Positions 52,811 to 61,992 of a DNA stretch of 64,000 bases are shown here, piece by piece. Position 1 is the first letter of the stretch, and the number at the start of each line of letters is the position of its first letter. Both the position numbers and the translations under genes were made by a program. The notes below the pieces were generated by a model. The model saw only the letters and a program-made list of their open reading frames with translations, was not told the origin of the DNA and did no database searches. Origin of the DNA: Lentzea terrae (GTDB lineage: Bacteria; Actinomycetota; Actinomycetes; Mycobacteriales; Pseudonocardiaceae); contig NZ_QFWW01000007.1 of the NCBI RefSeq assembly GCF_003265345.1, positions 412,157 to 476,156 of the forward strand, written 5' to 3'.

Positions 52811-52971
52811 ACGAACGCACGCCACGCGGGTGCGCTGAAGCCCAGCGTGCCCGCGTCGGCGTTCTTGGAGTCACGAACCAGCACGTCGTGGGCGAACGAA
52901 ACCTCGATGCATTCGGCGCCATCGGCAGCTCCGCTGTGGCTGCTCTTACGCCAGACGCGGTCCTCGGCCAT
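52789..52971 (-). CDS. DUF397-domain protein
   Basis: A 60-residue DUF397 protein (DRVWRKSSHSGAADGAECIEV, VLVRDSKNADAGTLGFSAPAWRAFV), typical of Streptomyces-related genomes and normally encoded next to an XRE/DUF5753 regulator. It overlaps the regulator gene by 26 nt and the PadR gene by 22 nt. In this family DUF397 is thought to act as the small partner in a regulatory pair (WhiJ/BldB-like); its exact role is unknown. Confidence 0.9.
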   Translation of the reverse strand: MAEDRVWRKSSHSGAADGAECIEVSFAHDVLVRDSKNADAGTLGFSAPAWRAFVQRSPRA

Positions 52972-53791
52972 CGAATTCCTCTCGCGGTGGGCTGACGTAC
53001 TCCGCCAGCTTGCTCCGCGATTGTTCCGCATCCAACGCGACCTCGTCCAAGTGGTTGAAGAGGAGCCTGGTCCGCGCGATGGCACCCGGATCTTGCACGA
53101 ACACCTGCGCGAGATCGGTTTCGCTGTAGGCCACCGGCATCGACTTCTCGAACTCCCACAGCACGCAGCCGTAGGAGGGAACCACCACGTCCAGAGGCAC
53201 TATCCGAATGTCGTGCGTTTCGAACAACAGCCGGGCGTACTGGTCCTCCATGATCCGGTCGTCACCGACTCGCTGCGTCAGCGCTACCTCATGGACGTAG
53301 AACAAGCAAGTCGGCCGATCGTGTCGCCGCAAAACCGCCTGGCGGTCCATGCGGAATCGCAAGTTCGCCGCGATTCGCTCTTCGGTCATCAATCCGCCGA
53401 GCCGGAAGAACGCGTCGGCGTACTCCGGCGTCTGCACCAGGCCCGGCACCGACTGCGTGGTGTAGCTGGTGATCGTCTTTGCCGTCGACTCGGCCATCGC
53501 GACTGTGCGCAGGTTGTCCGGGACCTGCACCACGTACTCCTCGAAGGCGTTCTTGTACCGCATCCGGAAGTTCTCGAAGAAGTCGATGTCCTTGTCACAC
53601 ATCGTCAGGTACTGCACCAGGTCGATCTCGCTGGCGCGCGCCTTGCCTTTCTCGATGTTGGTCACCTTGCTCGGGTGCCAGCCGAGTTTCATCGCCATCT
53701 GGGCACCGCCGAGGTCGGTGCAGGCCTCCCGAACGCGGCGCAGCTCGTCGCCCAGAGCCCTGCTGCACACCGTCGCTGTGATCACAGTCAT
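52946..53791 (-). CDS. XRE-family regulator with DUF5753 domain
   Basis: A 281-residue regulator. The N-terminal HTH is ALGDELRRVREACTDLGGAQMAMKLGWHPSKVTNIEKGKARASEIDLVQYLTMCD (in parts, about 12-64), and the C-terminal domain (YTTQSVPGLVQTPEYADAFF, LLFETHDIRIVPL) is the DUF5753 type. Regulator and DUF397 form the common actinomycete pair, with the regulator first. The target is unknown and the function may be developmental. Confidence 0.9.
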   Translation of the reverse strand: MTVITATVCSRALGDELRRVREACTDLGGAQMAMKLGWHPSKVTNIEKGKARASEIDLVQYLTMCDKDIDFFENFRMRYKNAFEEYVVQVPDNLRTVAMAESTAKTITSYTTQSVPGLVQTPEYADAFFRLGGLMTEERIAANLRFRMDRQAVLRRHDRPTCLFYVHEVALTQRVGDDRIMEDQYARLLFETHDIRIVPLDVVVPSYGCVLWEFEKSMPVAYSETDLAQVFVQDPGAIARTRLLFNHLDEVALDAEQSRSKLAEYVSPPREEFDGRGPRLA

Positions 53792-53850
53792 AGACCCGAC
53801 GCTAGGCCTTGCCCCTGCTCCAAAGAAGCGGCTCGTTCGGGTGAAAAACG

Positions 53851-54693
53851 TCAGGCGAGGCGCGTGATGTCGACCGTCACCTCCAGCGCAGTCGCCGCCC
53901 CGCCCGAGTAAATCCCCTTCAACGGCGCCACATCCGCGTAGTCACGCCCCAGTGCCACCCACACGTGTCGTGGCCCGACCGGCATCGCGTTGGTCGGGTC
54001 GTACCCCCACCACCCGCCGGTCCACGCCTCGATCCACGCGTGCGACTCGCCGCGCACCGTCTCTCGCGGCGCACCGTCCTTCTTCGTGTGCAGGTAACCG
54101 GACACATAGCGCGCCGGAATCCCCATACCGCGCAACAACACCAACGACAGATGCGCGAAGTCCTGGCAGACGCCCTTCTTCTCCTGCCAGGCGTCCACGG
54201 CCGAACTGTGCACGCCCGTCGAGCCCGCCTGGTACTTGAGCTGCTCCCACACCCACTGCGAGGCGGCCAGCACGGCGTCCGACGGCGAGAGGCCCTTCTT
54301 CAGCTCACGCGCCTTGGCCAGCAGCTCACGGTTGCGCGGCGTGTAGCGCGTGGGCTCCAAGAACTCCGTGTAGCGGTCCACGAGGTTCTCCTCGCGCATG
54401 TCCGCCCACGTACCGGTGGTGATGGGTTCGATCTCCGAGCTCGTCTCGACGACCGACGACGCGACCACCTTCAGCTCCGTGTGCGGCGCATGCAGGTCGA
54501 ACGACGTGACCTCAGTCCCCCAGTAGTCCGTGTACCGATAGGCACGCGTAGCCGGATTGGTCTCAACGCGCGAGACGACGACGTTCTGCCGCCGGTCACC
54601 ACGCGGAGTCAGCCGCGCCTCGTTGTACGACTGCACAACCGGCGCCTCATACACATAACCCGTCGTGTGCACCACACGTACACGCCAGCTCAT
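53851..54693 (-). CDS. Transglutaminase-family protein
   Basis: A 280-residue cytoplasmic protein with an N-terminal beta-rich domain (TGYVYEAPVVQSYNEARLTP) and a transglutaminase-like catalytic core: KKGVCQDFAHLSLVLLRGMGIPARYVSGYLH supplies Cys and the surrounding residues, SHAWIEAWTGGWWGYDPTN supplies His and Asp. The catalytic triad is therefore intact. It is the third gene of the ATP-grasp/alpha-E/transglutaminase operon, whose likely role is modification or cleavage of a peptide. Confidence 0.9.
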   Translation of the reverse strand: MSWRVRVVHTTGYVYEAPVVQSYNEARLTPRGDRRQNVVVSRVETNPATRAYRYTDYWGTEVTSFDLHAPHTELKVVASSVVETSSEIEPITTGTWADMREENLVDRYTEFLEPTRYTPRNRELLAKARELKKGLSPSDAVLAASQWVWEQLKYQAGSTGVHSSAVDAWQEKKGVCQDFAHLSLVLLRGMGIPARYVSGYLHTKKDGAPRETVRGESHAWIEAWTGGWWGYDPTNAMPVGPRHVWVALGRDYADVAPLKGIYSGGAATALEVTVDITRLA

Positions 54694-54696
54694 AGG

Positions 54697-55644
54697 TCAG
54701 CCCACCTCGGTGTTCGTCCAGGCGACCCACGGCGCCACGTGGAAGTACTGCTGTGACACGGCCTCACCAACATCACGAACCGTCTTCTGCAGTGCCGCAA
54801 GACGTTTCGGCAGGTCGTCGAGCAAGTCGTGCGGCCGGAGAAACTCCAGCTCACTCCGCGCCTTGCCGAGCAACCGCAGCGCCTCCGCCCGCGCTCCAAC
54901 CCGCACCGACGGCTGGTTCTCCAGCTGCTCCAGACACGACTCGGCTTGCCTCAAAGCATGGAACACCGAACGCGGGAACAGCCTGTCCAGCAACAAGAAC
55001 TGCACCACACGCGACGCATCCAGCGCACCTCGATAGGTCCGCAGATACGTGTCGTGCGCGCCGGCCGACCGCAGCACCGTGACCCACCCAGGCGACGACG
55101 CCCGGTCCCCCACACGCGCCAGCAGCAGCCGAACGATCATGTCGACACGCTCAACCGACCGCCCCAGCACCAGGAACCGCCACCCGTCGTCCCGCGACAT
55201 CGTGGAGTCCGCCAGCCCAGCGAACATCGCCGCGCGTTCCTCAACAAAGCTGAAGAACGCGTGCGGCCCCATCGCGCGCGCGTAGGTCTGCCGTTCCGCG
55301 ACGGCATTCCACATCGCGTTGAGGCACTCCCACATTTCGGTCGACACGACCTCGCGCGCACCACGCGTGTTCTCGCGTGCGCTGTTGACTGAGCTGACGA
55401 TCGAACTGGGGTTGTCCTTGTTGTACGCCACCAGTTCCGTCAACGACCACACGTCGAACTGGTCCGCCCCGACCGGCGGCTTGATCCCCAGAACGGTCAA
55501 CAGCTGCCGTGACGTGGCGTCCGGATCAACCGTCGCGTCCTCCAACAGCTGATGGACCGAAACGTCCAGGATGCGCGCCGTGTCGTCCGCCCGTTCGACG
55601 TAACGGCCGATCCAGTACAGCGACTCCGCGTTGCGTGCCAGCAT
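54697..55644 (-). CDS. Alpha-E domain protein (DUF403)
   Basis: A 315-residue all-helical DUF403 protein, starting MLARNAESLYWIGRYVERADDTARILDV and containing EMWECLNAMWNAVAERQ and LLLDRLFPRSVFHALRQAESCLEQL. The family always occurs with the ATP-grasp and transglutaminase genes. It lies 3 nt upstream of the transglutaminase gene and 13 nt downstream of the ATP-grasp gene. Function unknown, possibly a scaffold or substrate carrier. Confidence 0.9.
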   Translation of the reverse strand: MLARNAESLYWIGRYVERADDTARILDVSVHQLLEDATVDPDATSRQLLTVLGIKPPVGADQFDVWSLTELVAYNKDNPSSIVSSVNSARENTRGAREVVSTEMWECLNAMWNAVAERQTYARAMGPHAFFSFVEERAAMFAGLADSTMSRDDGWRFLVLGRSVERVDMIVRLLLARVGDRASSPGWVTVLRSAGAHDTYLRTYRGALDASRVVQFLLLDRLFPRSVFHALRQAESCLEQLENQPSVRVGARAEALRLLGKARSELEFLRPHDLLDDLPKRLAALQKTVRDVGEAVSQQYFHVAPWVAWTNTEVG

Positions 55645-55657
55645 TTCGCGCGCCTCC

Positions 55658-57298
55658 TTACTGCTGTTGCTGCTGTTGCTGGGACGTGGTCAGCTCCGGC
55701 CCCTGCTCCGCGGCCGCCGACTCCATTTTGGACGTTCCGGCCAGCCCCGGCTCCGCCAGTTCGCGCTCCACAGTGGACGACTTGGGCGCCAGCACCCACG
55801 TGTCCTTCGACCCGCCGCCCTGCGACGAGTTGACGATCAAACTGCCCTCCGGCAACGCCACCCGCGTCAGCCCACCCGGCAGCACGAAGATGAAGTTCCC
55901 GTCGTTCACCGCGAACGGCCGCAGGTCGACGTGCCGCGGCGCCAGCTTGTCCCCGACCTTCGTGGGCACGGTGCTCAACTGCACGACCGGCTGCGCGATC
56001 CACCCGCGCGGGTTGCTCTTGATCCGCTTCCGCAGCGAGTTCAGCTCTTTGGCCGACGCGTCCGGCCCGAACACGATCCCGTACCCACCAGACCCCTCGA
56101 CGGGCTTCACGACCAACTCGTCGAGCTTGTCCAGCACGTGCGCCCGCTCGTCCTGCAACCAGCACCGGAACGTGTCGACGTTGGGCAACAACGCCTTCTC
56201 GCCGAGGTAGTACTGCACGATCTCGGGCATGTACGTGTAGACGAGCTTGTCGTCCGCCACCCCGTTCCCCACCGCGTTGGCCACAACGACATTGCCCGCC
56301 CGCGCCGCGTTCAGCAGCCCCGCGATGCCGAGCACCGAGTCCGGCCGGAAATGCACCGGATCCAGGAAGTCGTCGTCGATCCGCCGATAGATGACGTCGA
56401 CCTGCCGCTCCCCCTCAGTCGTCCTGAGGTACACGAAGTTGTCACGACAGAACAGGTCCCGACCCTCAACCAGCTCCACACCCATCTGCCGCGCCAGCAG
56501 CGAGTGCTCGAAGTACGCGGAGTTCGCGAGGCCTGGGGTGAGGACCACGACGTTCGGATCGGCCGCGTTGGGCGCGGCGGCGTTCCTGAGCGCTCGTAGT
56601 AGGTGAACCGCGTAATCGCCCACCGCGCGCACACGATGCCGCGCGAACAGGTCCGGGAACACCCGCGCCATCGTCCGGCGGTTCTCCATGACGTAACTGA
56701 CCCCGGACGGACACCGCAGATTGTCCTCGAGCACCCGGAACGTGCCCTGCTCGTCCCGGACGAGGTCGACGCCCGCGACGTGGATGCGCACCCCGTTCGG
56801 CGGGTTGATGCCGGCCGCCTCCCGGTGGAAGTGCTCGCAGCTCGTAATGAGACGCCGCGGCAACACTCCATCCCGGACGATCTGCGCATCCCCGTAGATG
56901 TCCGCCAGGAACATCTCCATCGCCCGCACCCGCTGCACGATGCCGCGTTCGAGCTTCGCCCACTCACTGGCCGTGATGATGCGCGGGATGAGGTCGAGCG
57001 GGAACGGCCGCTCCTGCCCACTGAGACTGAACGTGATGCCTTGGTCGACAAACGCCCTGCCGAGCGCTTCACTCCGCGCGTTCAGCTCGTTGACCTGCGA
57101 CGGAGCCACCGACTCGTACAACGCGCGATAGGCCGATCGCACACCGTTGTCGGTGGAGAACATCTCGTCGTACGCCCCCGCGTGCGGCCGCGCGGGGTCC
57201 AGATAGCCGTTGAACAGCTCGCCGAGCCTCGGCGTGGTGACCGTGCGGCTGCGGCGCAGTCCTGAGGTGCGGGCTCGGCGGCGTTCCATGGTCCACAT
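55658..57298 (-). CDS. Circularly permuted ATP-grasp protein (DUF404/DUF407)
   Basis: A 546-residue protein of the circularly permuted ATP-grasp family, ATG 57298 (GTG 57304 possible). Blocks include GITFSLSGQERPFPLDLIPRII, VRIHVAGVDLVRDEQGTFRVLEDNLRCPSGVSYVMENR (in parts), DVIYRRIDDDFLDP and VVKPVEGSGGYGIVFGP. It likely ligates a carboxylate to an amine with ATP. The C-terminus ends in a run of seven glutamines (TSQQQQQQQ) from CAG/CAA codons, an odd, repeat-like tail. It is the first gene of the triad. Confidence 0.9.
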   Translation of the reverse strand: MWTMERRRARTSGLRRSRTVTTPRLGELFNGYLDPARPHAGAYDEMFSTDNGVRSAYRALYESVAPSQVNELNARSEALGRAFVDQGITFSLSGQERPFPLDLIPRIITASEWAKLERGIVQRVRAMEMFLADIYGDAQIVRDGVLPRRLITSCEHFHREAAGINPPNGVRIHVAGVDLVRDEQGTFRVLEDNLRCPSGVSYVMENRRTMARVFPDLFARHRVRAVGDYAVHLLRALRNAAAPNAADPNVVVLTPGLANSAYFEHSLLARQMGVELVEGRDLFCRDNFVYLRTTEGERQVDVIYRRIDDDFLDPVHFRPDSVLGIAGLLNAARAGNVVVANAVGNGVADDKLVYTYMPEIVQYYLGEKALLPNVDTFRCWLQDERAHVLDKLDELVVKPVEGSGGYGIVFGPDASAKELNSLRKRIKSNPRGWIAQPVVQLSTVPTKVGDKLAPRHVDLRPFAVNDGNFIFVLPGGLTRVALPEGSLIVNSSQGGGSKDTWVLAPKSSTVERELAEPGLAGTSKMESAAAEQGPELTTSQQQQQQQ

Positions 57299-57379
57299 CT
57301 TCACCCCTGTTACGCCAATTACGCACTACCCAGTCCAGACAGAAACCTCCCGGAAACGAAAATCGGTACCTTCCCAGGC

Positions 57380-59569
57380 GTGAGCTCCGCTGAACCGCTG
57401 GATCCGACGCCCATGCGCATGAGGCTCGAACGCGTCGTCGAGTTCGGCCGGCCCATCACCGGACTCAGAGTGAACCCGGATCCACCGGACGGCCCGTGGA
57501 CGATGATCATCGGTGGCGACGTCTCGGTGGTCGTGCACTCCTACACGGGTGAGCGCGGCGGCGTCCGTGGAGACACGGTGTACCGACCTGGGTTCGCCGG
57601 AACTTCCCCAGTGACGCTGAGGGGCATCACCGCCGAGGTGGTCGGCGGCGATATCGCCCTGTCCACCGGCAATGTGTTGCGCGCGCACGAGACCGATATC
57701 ACCGCGATGGGTCTCTGCGAATCACTGCTGATGACAGCGAGCGAGGCCGGCAACATCAAACTGTGGGACGTGCGCAGCGGCCTGCAAGTGCGGGTCGCCG
57801 GACAGCAGAGTCCCATCACCGCCCTGCTCAGCTACCGAGGACCAGACGGACGGCCACGCATCGCGTCCGGAGGGGATGAGGGCAGGCTGTACGTCTGGGA
57901 TCCGTCGCTGCCGCGCGTTCCCCAGGTCGGTCCTGTATCCACCCGCGGGTTCAACGACCGCGTCGCGCAGGAAGACCTGCTCGACCGGGGCACGCTGGTG
58001 GAGGCGCTCAGGGACGTGCTGCGGCCGGATGACGACGACGGGCCCACCGTGATCACGGTCGAAGGTGCCTGGGGTTCGGGCAAGAGCACACTGCTGGAAC
58101 TGGTGAAGAACCGGTTGCACACCCCGCCCGCCACGATCCGGCGGCGGCGCAGGTTCACCGTGTCACAAGCGGACTGGATGCTGTATCGGCCCCTGGCGGG
58201 GATGCCACCGCCGAAGCAGAAGCCGACGAAGTTCAATCCGATGATCAAGCCGCTGGTGGTGTCGTTCAACCCGTGGCGGCACCAGTCGAGCGAGCAGGTG
58301 TGGGCGGGGCTCGCGAAGGCCGTGACCGAGGCCGCCGAGGCGGCGATCATGCCGCACCAGAACAACCGTGATCGCTACTGGTTCGCCCGCAACGCCGGTC
58401 GGGTCGATCGCCGACACCTCCAGCGCCAGCTGTGGAAGCGGATCTTCTCGCCGCTGTTGTCGTTCGCCGGTCTCGGTTTCGGGCTCTCGCTGCTCGCCGG
58501 GCTGACCAAGCTCAACGTCGGTTGGGCGTGGTGGGCCACTGCCGGGCTGGCCGTGGCCGGCGTGCTGCACACCGGACTGCGGTACCTCTTCGGCAAGGCG
58601 TCGGCATTCCTGCCGGGCGAGCTGTTCGCCGGGCCGGTCACGAGCAACGCTTTCTCCGGCGCCACAACAGATCCGTTGATCCGGGACCCGTACTACAACG
58701 CCCGGTCTGGCTACCTCTACCTGGTGCAGCACGACATCAGGGCGTTGCTGAAAGACCTGGAGGCGCACAGGTATCGCGTCATCCTGCTGATCGACGACCT
58801 CGACCGGTGCACACCGCGCACCACGGCTCAGGTGTTCGAGGCGATCAACGTGTTCCTGTCCGACGACTTCCCCGCCACGAGGTTCGTGCTGGGCCTCGAC
58901 ACCGCCGTCGTCGCGGCGCACGTCGACAACGCCTACAAGGAGCTCGCCGACGCGAAGATCGTGACGCACCCGGACGACCCGAGTCCGGGATGGACGTTCC
59001 TGCGCAAACTGGTGCAGCTGCCGGTCCGGCTGCCGCGCACGACCGAGGACAACGTCGACCAGATCCTGCTCGCCCAGCTCGGGCCCGTGCACCGGGACGA
59101 TCCCGAACCCGCTCCAGTTCCTGACGACCGCCCGATCTTCGAGCCCGGCGAGCTCGACGGGTTGCTGGCGGACGACAGCACCTTGGTCATGATCGAGCAG
59201 CATCCCGAGGTGCGCGAACATCTCAGGCGGCGGCTCAGGGCACAGCCGGAGCAGTCCGTGCGCGAGGAGAAGCGACTGCTGAACGTCTGGCAGCTCTACC
59301 TGCGCGTGCTCTCCACGAACGATGTCGTGCAGGCGGGGCGCCTGGTCGCCGTCGCCGAGATCGCCACGCGGTGGCCTGCCTACCTGCACCGGCTGCGCGG
59401 GGCGTGGCAGGACCTGGCCGACGCGGTCGACGACGACGTCCAGTGGGGCGCGGCGATCGCCAAGCTCGGGTTCGCCTACTCCGACCGGAAAGCCGCGGCG
59501 AACCTGCGCGAACTGCTGCGCGACTGCGATGCGCAAGCGGTTGCGGGCCTGGCGAACAGGTTGTTCTAG
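57380..59569 (+). CDS. WD40-repeat / KAP P-loop NTPase fusion
   Basis: A 729-residue protein; start GTG 57380, with TACCTT (57367-57372) as a -10 7 nt upstream (leaderless). Residues 15-178 hold about three WD40-like units (TASEAGNIKLWDVRSG; RIASGGDEGRLYVWDP), too few for a closed propeller. The KAP NTPase follows: Walker A GAWGSGKST (229-237), Walker B VILLIDDLDRC (467-477), with two hydrophobic helices (about 360-375, 383-403) inserted between them, as in membrane-anchored KAP proteins. KAP NTPases include phage-exclusion PifA and signalling proteins such as Kidins220. The fusion suggests a membrane sensor ATPase; function unknown. Its stop overlaps the convergent gene by 4 nt. Confidence 0.85.
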   Translation: MSSAEPLDPTPMRMRLERVVEFGRPITGLRVNPDPPDGPWTMIIGGDVSVVVHSYTGERGGVRGDTVYRPGFAGTSPVTLRGITAEVVGGDIALSTGNVLRAHETDITAMGLCESLLMTASEAGNIKLWDVRSGLQVRVAGQQSPITALLSYRGPDGRPRIASGGDEGRLYVWDPSLPRVPQVGPVSTRGFNDRVAQEDLLDRGTLVEALRDVLRPDDDDGPTVITVEGAWGSGKSTLLELVKNRLHTPPATIRRRRRFTVSQADWMLYRPLAGMPPPKQKPTKFNPMIKPLVVSFNPWRHQSSEQVWAGLAKAVTEAAEAAIMPHQNNRDRYWFARNAGRVDRRHLQRQLWKRIFSPLLSFAGLGFGLSLLAGLTKLNVGWAWWATAGLAVAGVLHTGLRYLFGKASAFLPGELFAGPVTSNAFSGATTDPLIRDPYYNARSGYLYLVQHDIRALLKDLEAHRYRVILLIDDLDRCTPRTTAQVFEAINVFLSDDFPATRFVLGLDTAVVAAHVDNAYKELADAKIVTHPDDPSPGWTFLRKLVQLPVRLPRTTEDNVDQILLAQLGPVHRDDPEPAPVPDDRPIFEPGELDGLLADDSTLVMIEQHPEVREHLRRRLRAQPEQSVREEKRLLNVWQLYLRVLSTNDVVQAGRLVAVAEIATRWPAYLHRLRGAWQDLADAVDDDVQWGAAIAKLGFAYSDRKAAANLRELLRDCDAQAVAGLANRLF

Positions 59570-60387
59570 AGGCGGACCTTCAAGACCGAACCCGACGCCT
59601 GGGTGACGAACATCGTGCGCGTCCCAGGCAGGAAGCGGGCGGCCGTCGGGTTCTTGAGGCCGGACATCAGGACGCAGTTGGCGCCGGTCCACGGGTCGAC
59701 CTTGATGATCTCGCCGCTGGTGTAGGTGGTGACGTAGAGCTTGCCGTCGGGCCCGACGGCGAGGTCGTCGAGGCCCTTGTCCGGGGCGCCCAGTTCGATG
59801 CGGGTCTGGCGGTTGCCGGTGATGCGGACGATGGCGGACTTCGGGTCGATGACGATGTTGGTGAAGACGGTGTTGCCGATGGTGACGATGCCGTTGGGGT
59901 AGGCGATGTCGAGGTGGCGGACGAGCGAGCCGCGGCGGTCGAACTCGTACAGGCCCGTGAAGGGGTCGGAGACGTAGAGATGGCCGCGGGCGTCGAACTC
60001 GGCGCCGTTGGCGGAGCTCAGGGTGTCGCCGCCGATCCACTCGGAAGGCTTCGGGGTCAGGCGGACCACGCCGGAGGGCAACGGGCGGGTGTCCGGGCCG
60101 TCGTTGCCGAAGTTGACGTGCAGGACGCCGTCGCGGGACTTGCGGATGGCGCCGGGAGCGCGGAGCTCATGTGTCTGCAGCAGTTTGCCGGTGAGGCTGT
60201 ACTGCTCGATGCGGTTGCCGGTGAGGTTGGAGAGCCAGATGGTGCCGCGGTCGAACTCCAGGTTTTCGTACCAGGTAGGAGCGGACAAGAACGTGGTGAC
60301 GGTCGGCGGTGTGCAGCGGATCCCAGAAGCGTGAGCCGGTACCACCGCGGTGGACAGGAAGAGGCACAACAACGCGAAGATCCTCAT
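59566..60387 (-). CDS. Secreted SMP-30/gluconolactonase-like beta-propeller protein
   Basis: A 273-residue protein with a Sec signal peptide (MRIFALLCLFLSTAVVPAHASG). It has repeated propeller segments: NLEFDRGTIWLSNLTGNRIEQYSLTG, NGAEFDARGHLYVSDPFTGLYEFDRRG, GLDDLAVGPDGKLYVTTYTSGEIIKVDP (SMP-30/NHL style). Asp/Glu ligands (Glu, Asn, Asp) typical of gluconolactonases are partly visible, but substrate and activity are unknown. It is not linked to an operon. Confidence 0.75.
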   Translation of the reverse strand: MRIFALLCLFLSTAVVPAHASGIRCTPPTVTTFLSAPTWYENLEFDRGTIWLSNLTGNRIEQYSLTGKLLQTHELRAPGAIRKSRDGVLHVNFGNDGPDTRPLPSGVVRLTPKPSEWIGGDTLSSANGAEFDARGHLYVSDPFTGLYEFDRRGSLVRHLDIAYPNGIVTIGNTVFTNIVIDPKSAIVRITGNRQTRIELGAPDKGLDDLAVGPDGKLYVTTYTSGEIIKVDPWTGANCVLMSGLKNPTAARFLPGTRTMFVTQASGSVLKVRL

Positions 60388-60412
60388 GAATCGACGCTAG
60401 CGAGATCCCCGC

Positions 60413-61186
60413 TCAGTCGGCCAGATCTGTTCCGATGCCGAGCGGTAGCCAGCGAACGCGGACATCAGAGGCGGCGAAGGCCGACTCGGCAAAGGCGCGG
60501 CCCTCGCGGAAGTGTTGCCAGCCTTCGTAGTGCACGGGAACGACCGTGCGCGGACGTACCAAACGACAAAGCTCGACGGCGTCGGCGGCGGTCATCGTGT
60601 AGTGCAGTGGGCCGGTGATCGGGAAGCGGACGCCGCCGAGGTGCAGCAGGGCCAGGTCGACCTCGAGGCGTTGAGCGACCTCGCGGACGCCGTCGTACAG
60701 CACGGTGTCGCCGGAGATCCACAGCGCGCCGTGGTCCTGGCCGTCCCAGTGCAGGGCGAAGCCGATGACGTCGCCGGTGATGGGGCGGGACAGGGGTGGA
60801 CCGTGGCGGCACGGCGTCGCGGTGATCTCGATCGACGGCCGGTCCGGTGCGCTCAAAAGCGTGGTGGCCCAGGGGGTGAGGCCACGTCCACCAAGCCGTC
60901 GGGCGCCGGGAACAGTGGTGACGACGGTGCCGACCGTGGTGAGCAGGGCTCGGCCGGCGTCGTCGAGGTTGTCGGCATGGTGGTCGTGGGTGAGCAGCAC
61001 GGCGTCGATCGGGCCCAGGTCGGCGGCGGCGATCGCGGGGCCGGTCAGCTTCCGCGACGACGTGCCCCAGCCGAAGTTGTACCTCCGGCCGGGGGCGTCG
61101 AACGTCGGATCGGTGAGCAAGCGCCATCCGTGGACCTCGATCAGCGTCGTGGGTCCACCGATGTGGGTGAGGCGGACGTCCTTCAT
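60413..61186 (-). CDS. Metallo-beta-lactamase-fold hydrolase (UlaG-like)
   Basis: A 257-residue MBL-fold protein, ATG 61186. The metal motif is LLTHDHHADNLDD (HxHxxD type), then the later ligands WISGDTVL and VPVHYEGW. The UlaG-like pattern suggests a lactonase or phosphodiesterase. It overlaps the upstream alpha/beta hydrolase by 4 nt and is the last gene of a three-gene operon. Confidence 0.87.
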   Translation of the reverse strand: MKDVRLTHIGGPTTLIEVHGWRLLTDPTFDAPGRRYNFGWGTSSRKLTGPAIAAADLGPIDAVLLTHDHHADNLDDAGRALLTTVGTVVTTVPGARRLGGRGLTPWATTLLSAPDRPSIEITATPCRHGPPLSRPITGDVIGFALHWDGQDHGALWISGDTVLYDGVREVAQRLEVDLALLHLGGVRFPITGPLHYTMTAADAVELCRLVRPRTVVPVHYEGWQHFREGRAFAESAFAASDVRVRWLPLGIGTDLAD

Positions 61187-61992
61187 GCGCTGGTCGAGGC
61201 CTGCCAGCCGGCGTGTTCGACGGCCCAGGCCAGGACGTCGTCGGCGATCTGCTCCCAGCCCTCCTGCGCGGGCAGCAGGTGGGCCATGCCCTCGTACTCC
61301 CGGATTTCGGTGACGGTGTTCGATTTGTAGTGCTTGGCGTTCGAACGTTGCACCGACGGCGGCATGATGTGGTCCTCGCTGCCGGACACGAACAGCAGCG
61401 GGGCGCGCTTGTCGTTGTGGTAGTCGACGTGGATGTCCTGCGGGCCGGGGATGAAGTTGGCGAGCACCCCGCCCCACAGGATCCGGCCGGACGCCGGGAC
61501 GTGGTAGCGCTGGTACAGCTCCAGCGACTCCTCCTCGGTGAAGGTGTTGGTGAACGCGTAGCGCCACTGCTCCGGGGTCAGGCCGACCGCCTTGTGCCGG
61601 TTGGCCGGGTTCTTCAGCACCGGCAACGTCGAGCGGATCTGGGACAGCGGGGTGACGAGCACGCCTTCGGTCGGCGCCGAGTTGAGCGCCACGCCGGCCG
61701 CGCCGAAACCGTGGTCCAGCAGCACCTGGGTGAACGCACCGCCCGCGGAGTGGCCGATGATGATCGGCGGTTCGTCGAGCTGTCTGATGACGGACTCGAG
61801 GTGCTCGATGATCGCGGGCGCGGTGACGTCCTCGATGGGTGACGGGTCGGCGTTGAGCGCCTCGACCTCCACCTCGAAGCCGGGGTAGGCGGGCGCGACG
61901 ACGTGGTAACCGGCGCGTTGGTAGCGGTCGACCCAGTGCTCCCAGCTGCGCGGCGTCACCCAGAAACCGTGGACCAGGACGATGGTCTTCAT
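61183..61992 (-). CDS. Alpha/beta hydrolase
   Basis: A 269-residue hydrolase with [17 protein letters not shown] (oxyanion HG), nucleophile elbow [10 protein letters not shown] (GxSxGG), acid in [12 protein letters not shown], and catalytic histidine in [11 protein letters not shown]. The ATG at 61992 overlaps the chloroperoxidase-like gene stop by 4 nt, so the hydrolases are co-translated. The substrate is unknown. Confidence 0.87.
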   Translation of the reverse strand: MKTIVLVHGFWVTPRSWEHWVDRYQRAGYHVVAPAYPGFEVEVEALNADPSPIEDVTAPAIIEHLESVIRQLDEPPIIIGHSAGGAFTQVLLDHGFGAAGVALNSAPTEGVLVTPLSQIRSTLPVLKNPANRHKAVGLTPEQWRYAFTNTFTEEESLELYQRYHVPASGRILWGGVLANFIPGPQDIHVDYHNDKRAPLLFVSGSEDHIMPPSVQRSNAKHYKSNTVTEIREYEGMAHLLPAQEGWEQIADDVLAWAVEHAGWQASTSA

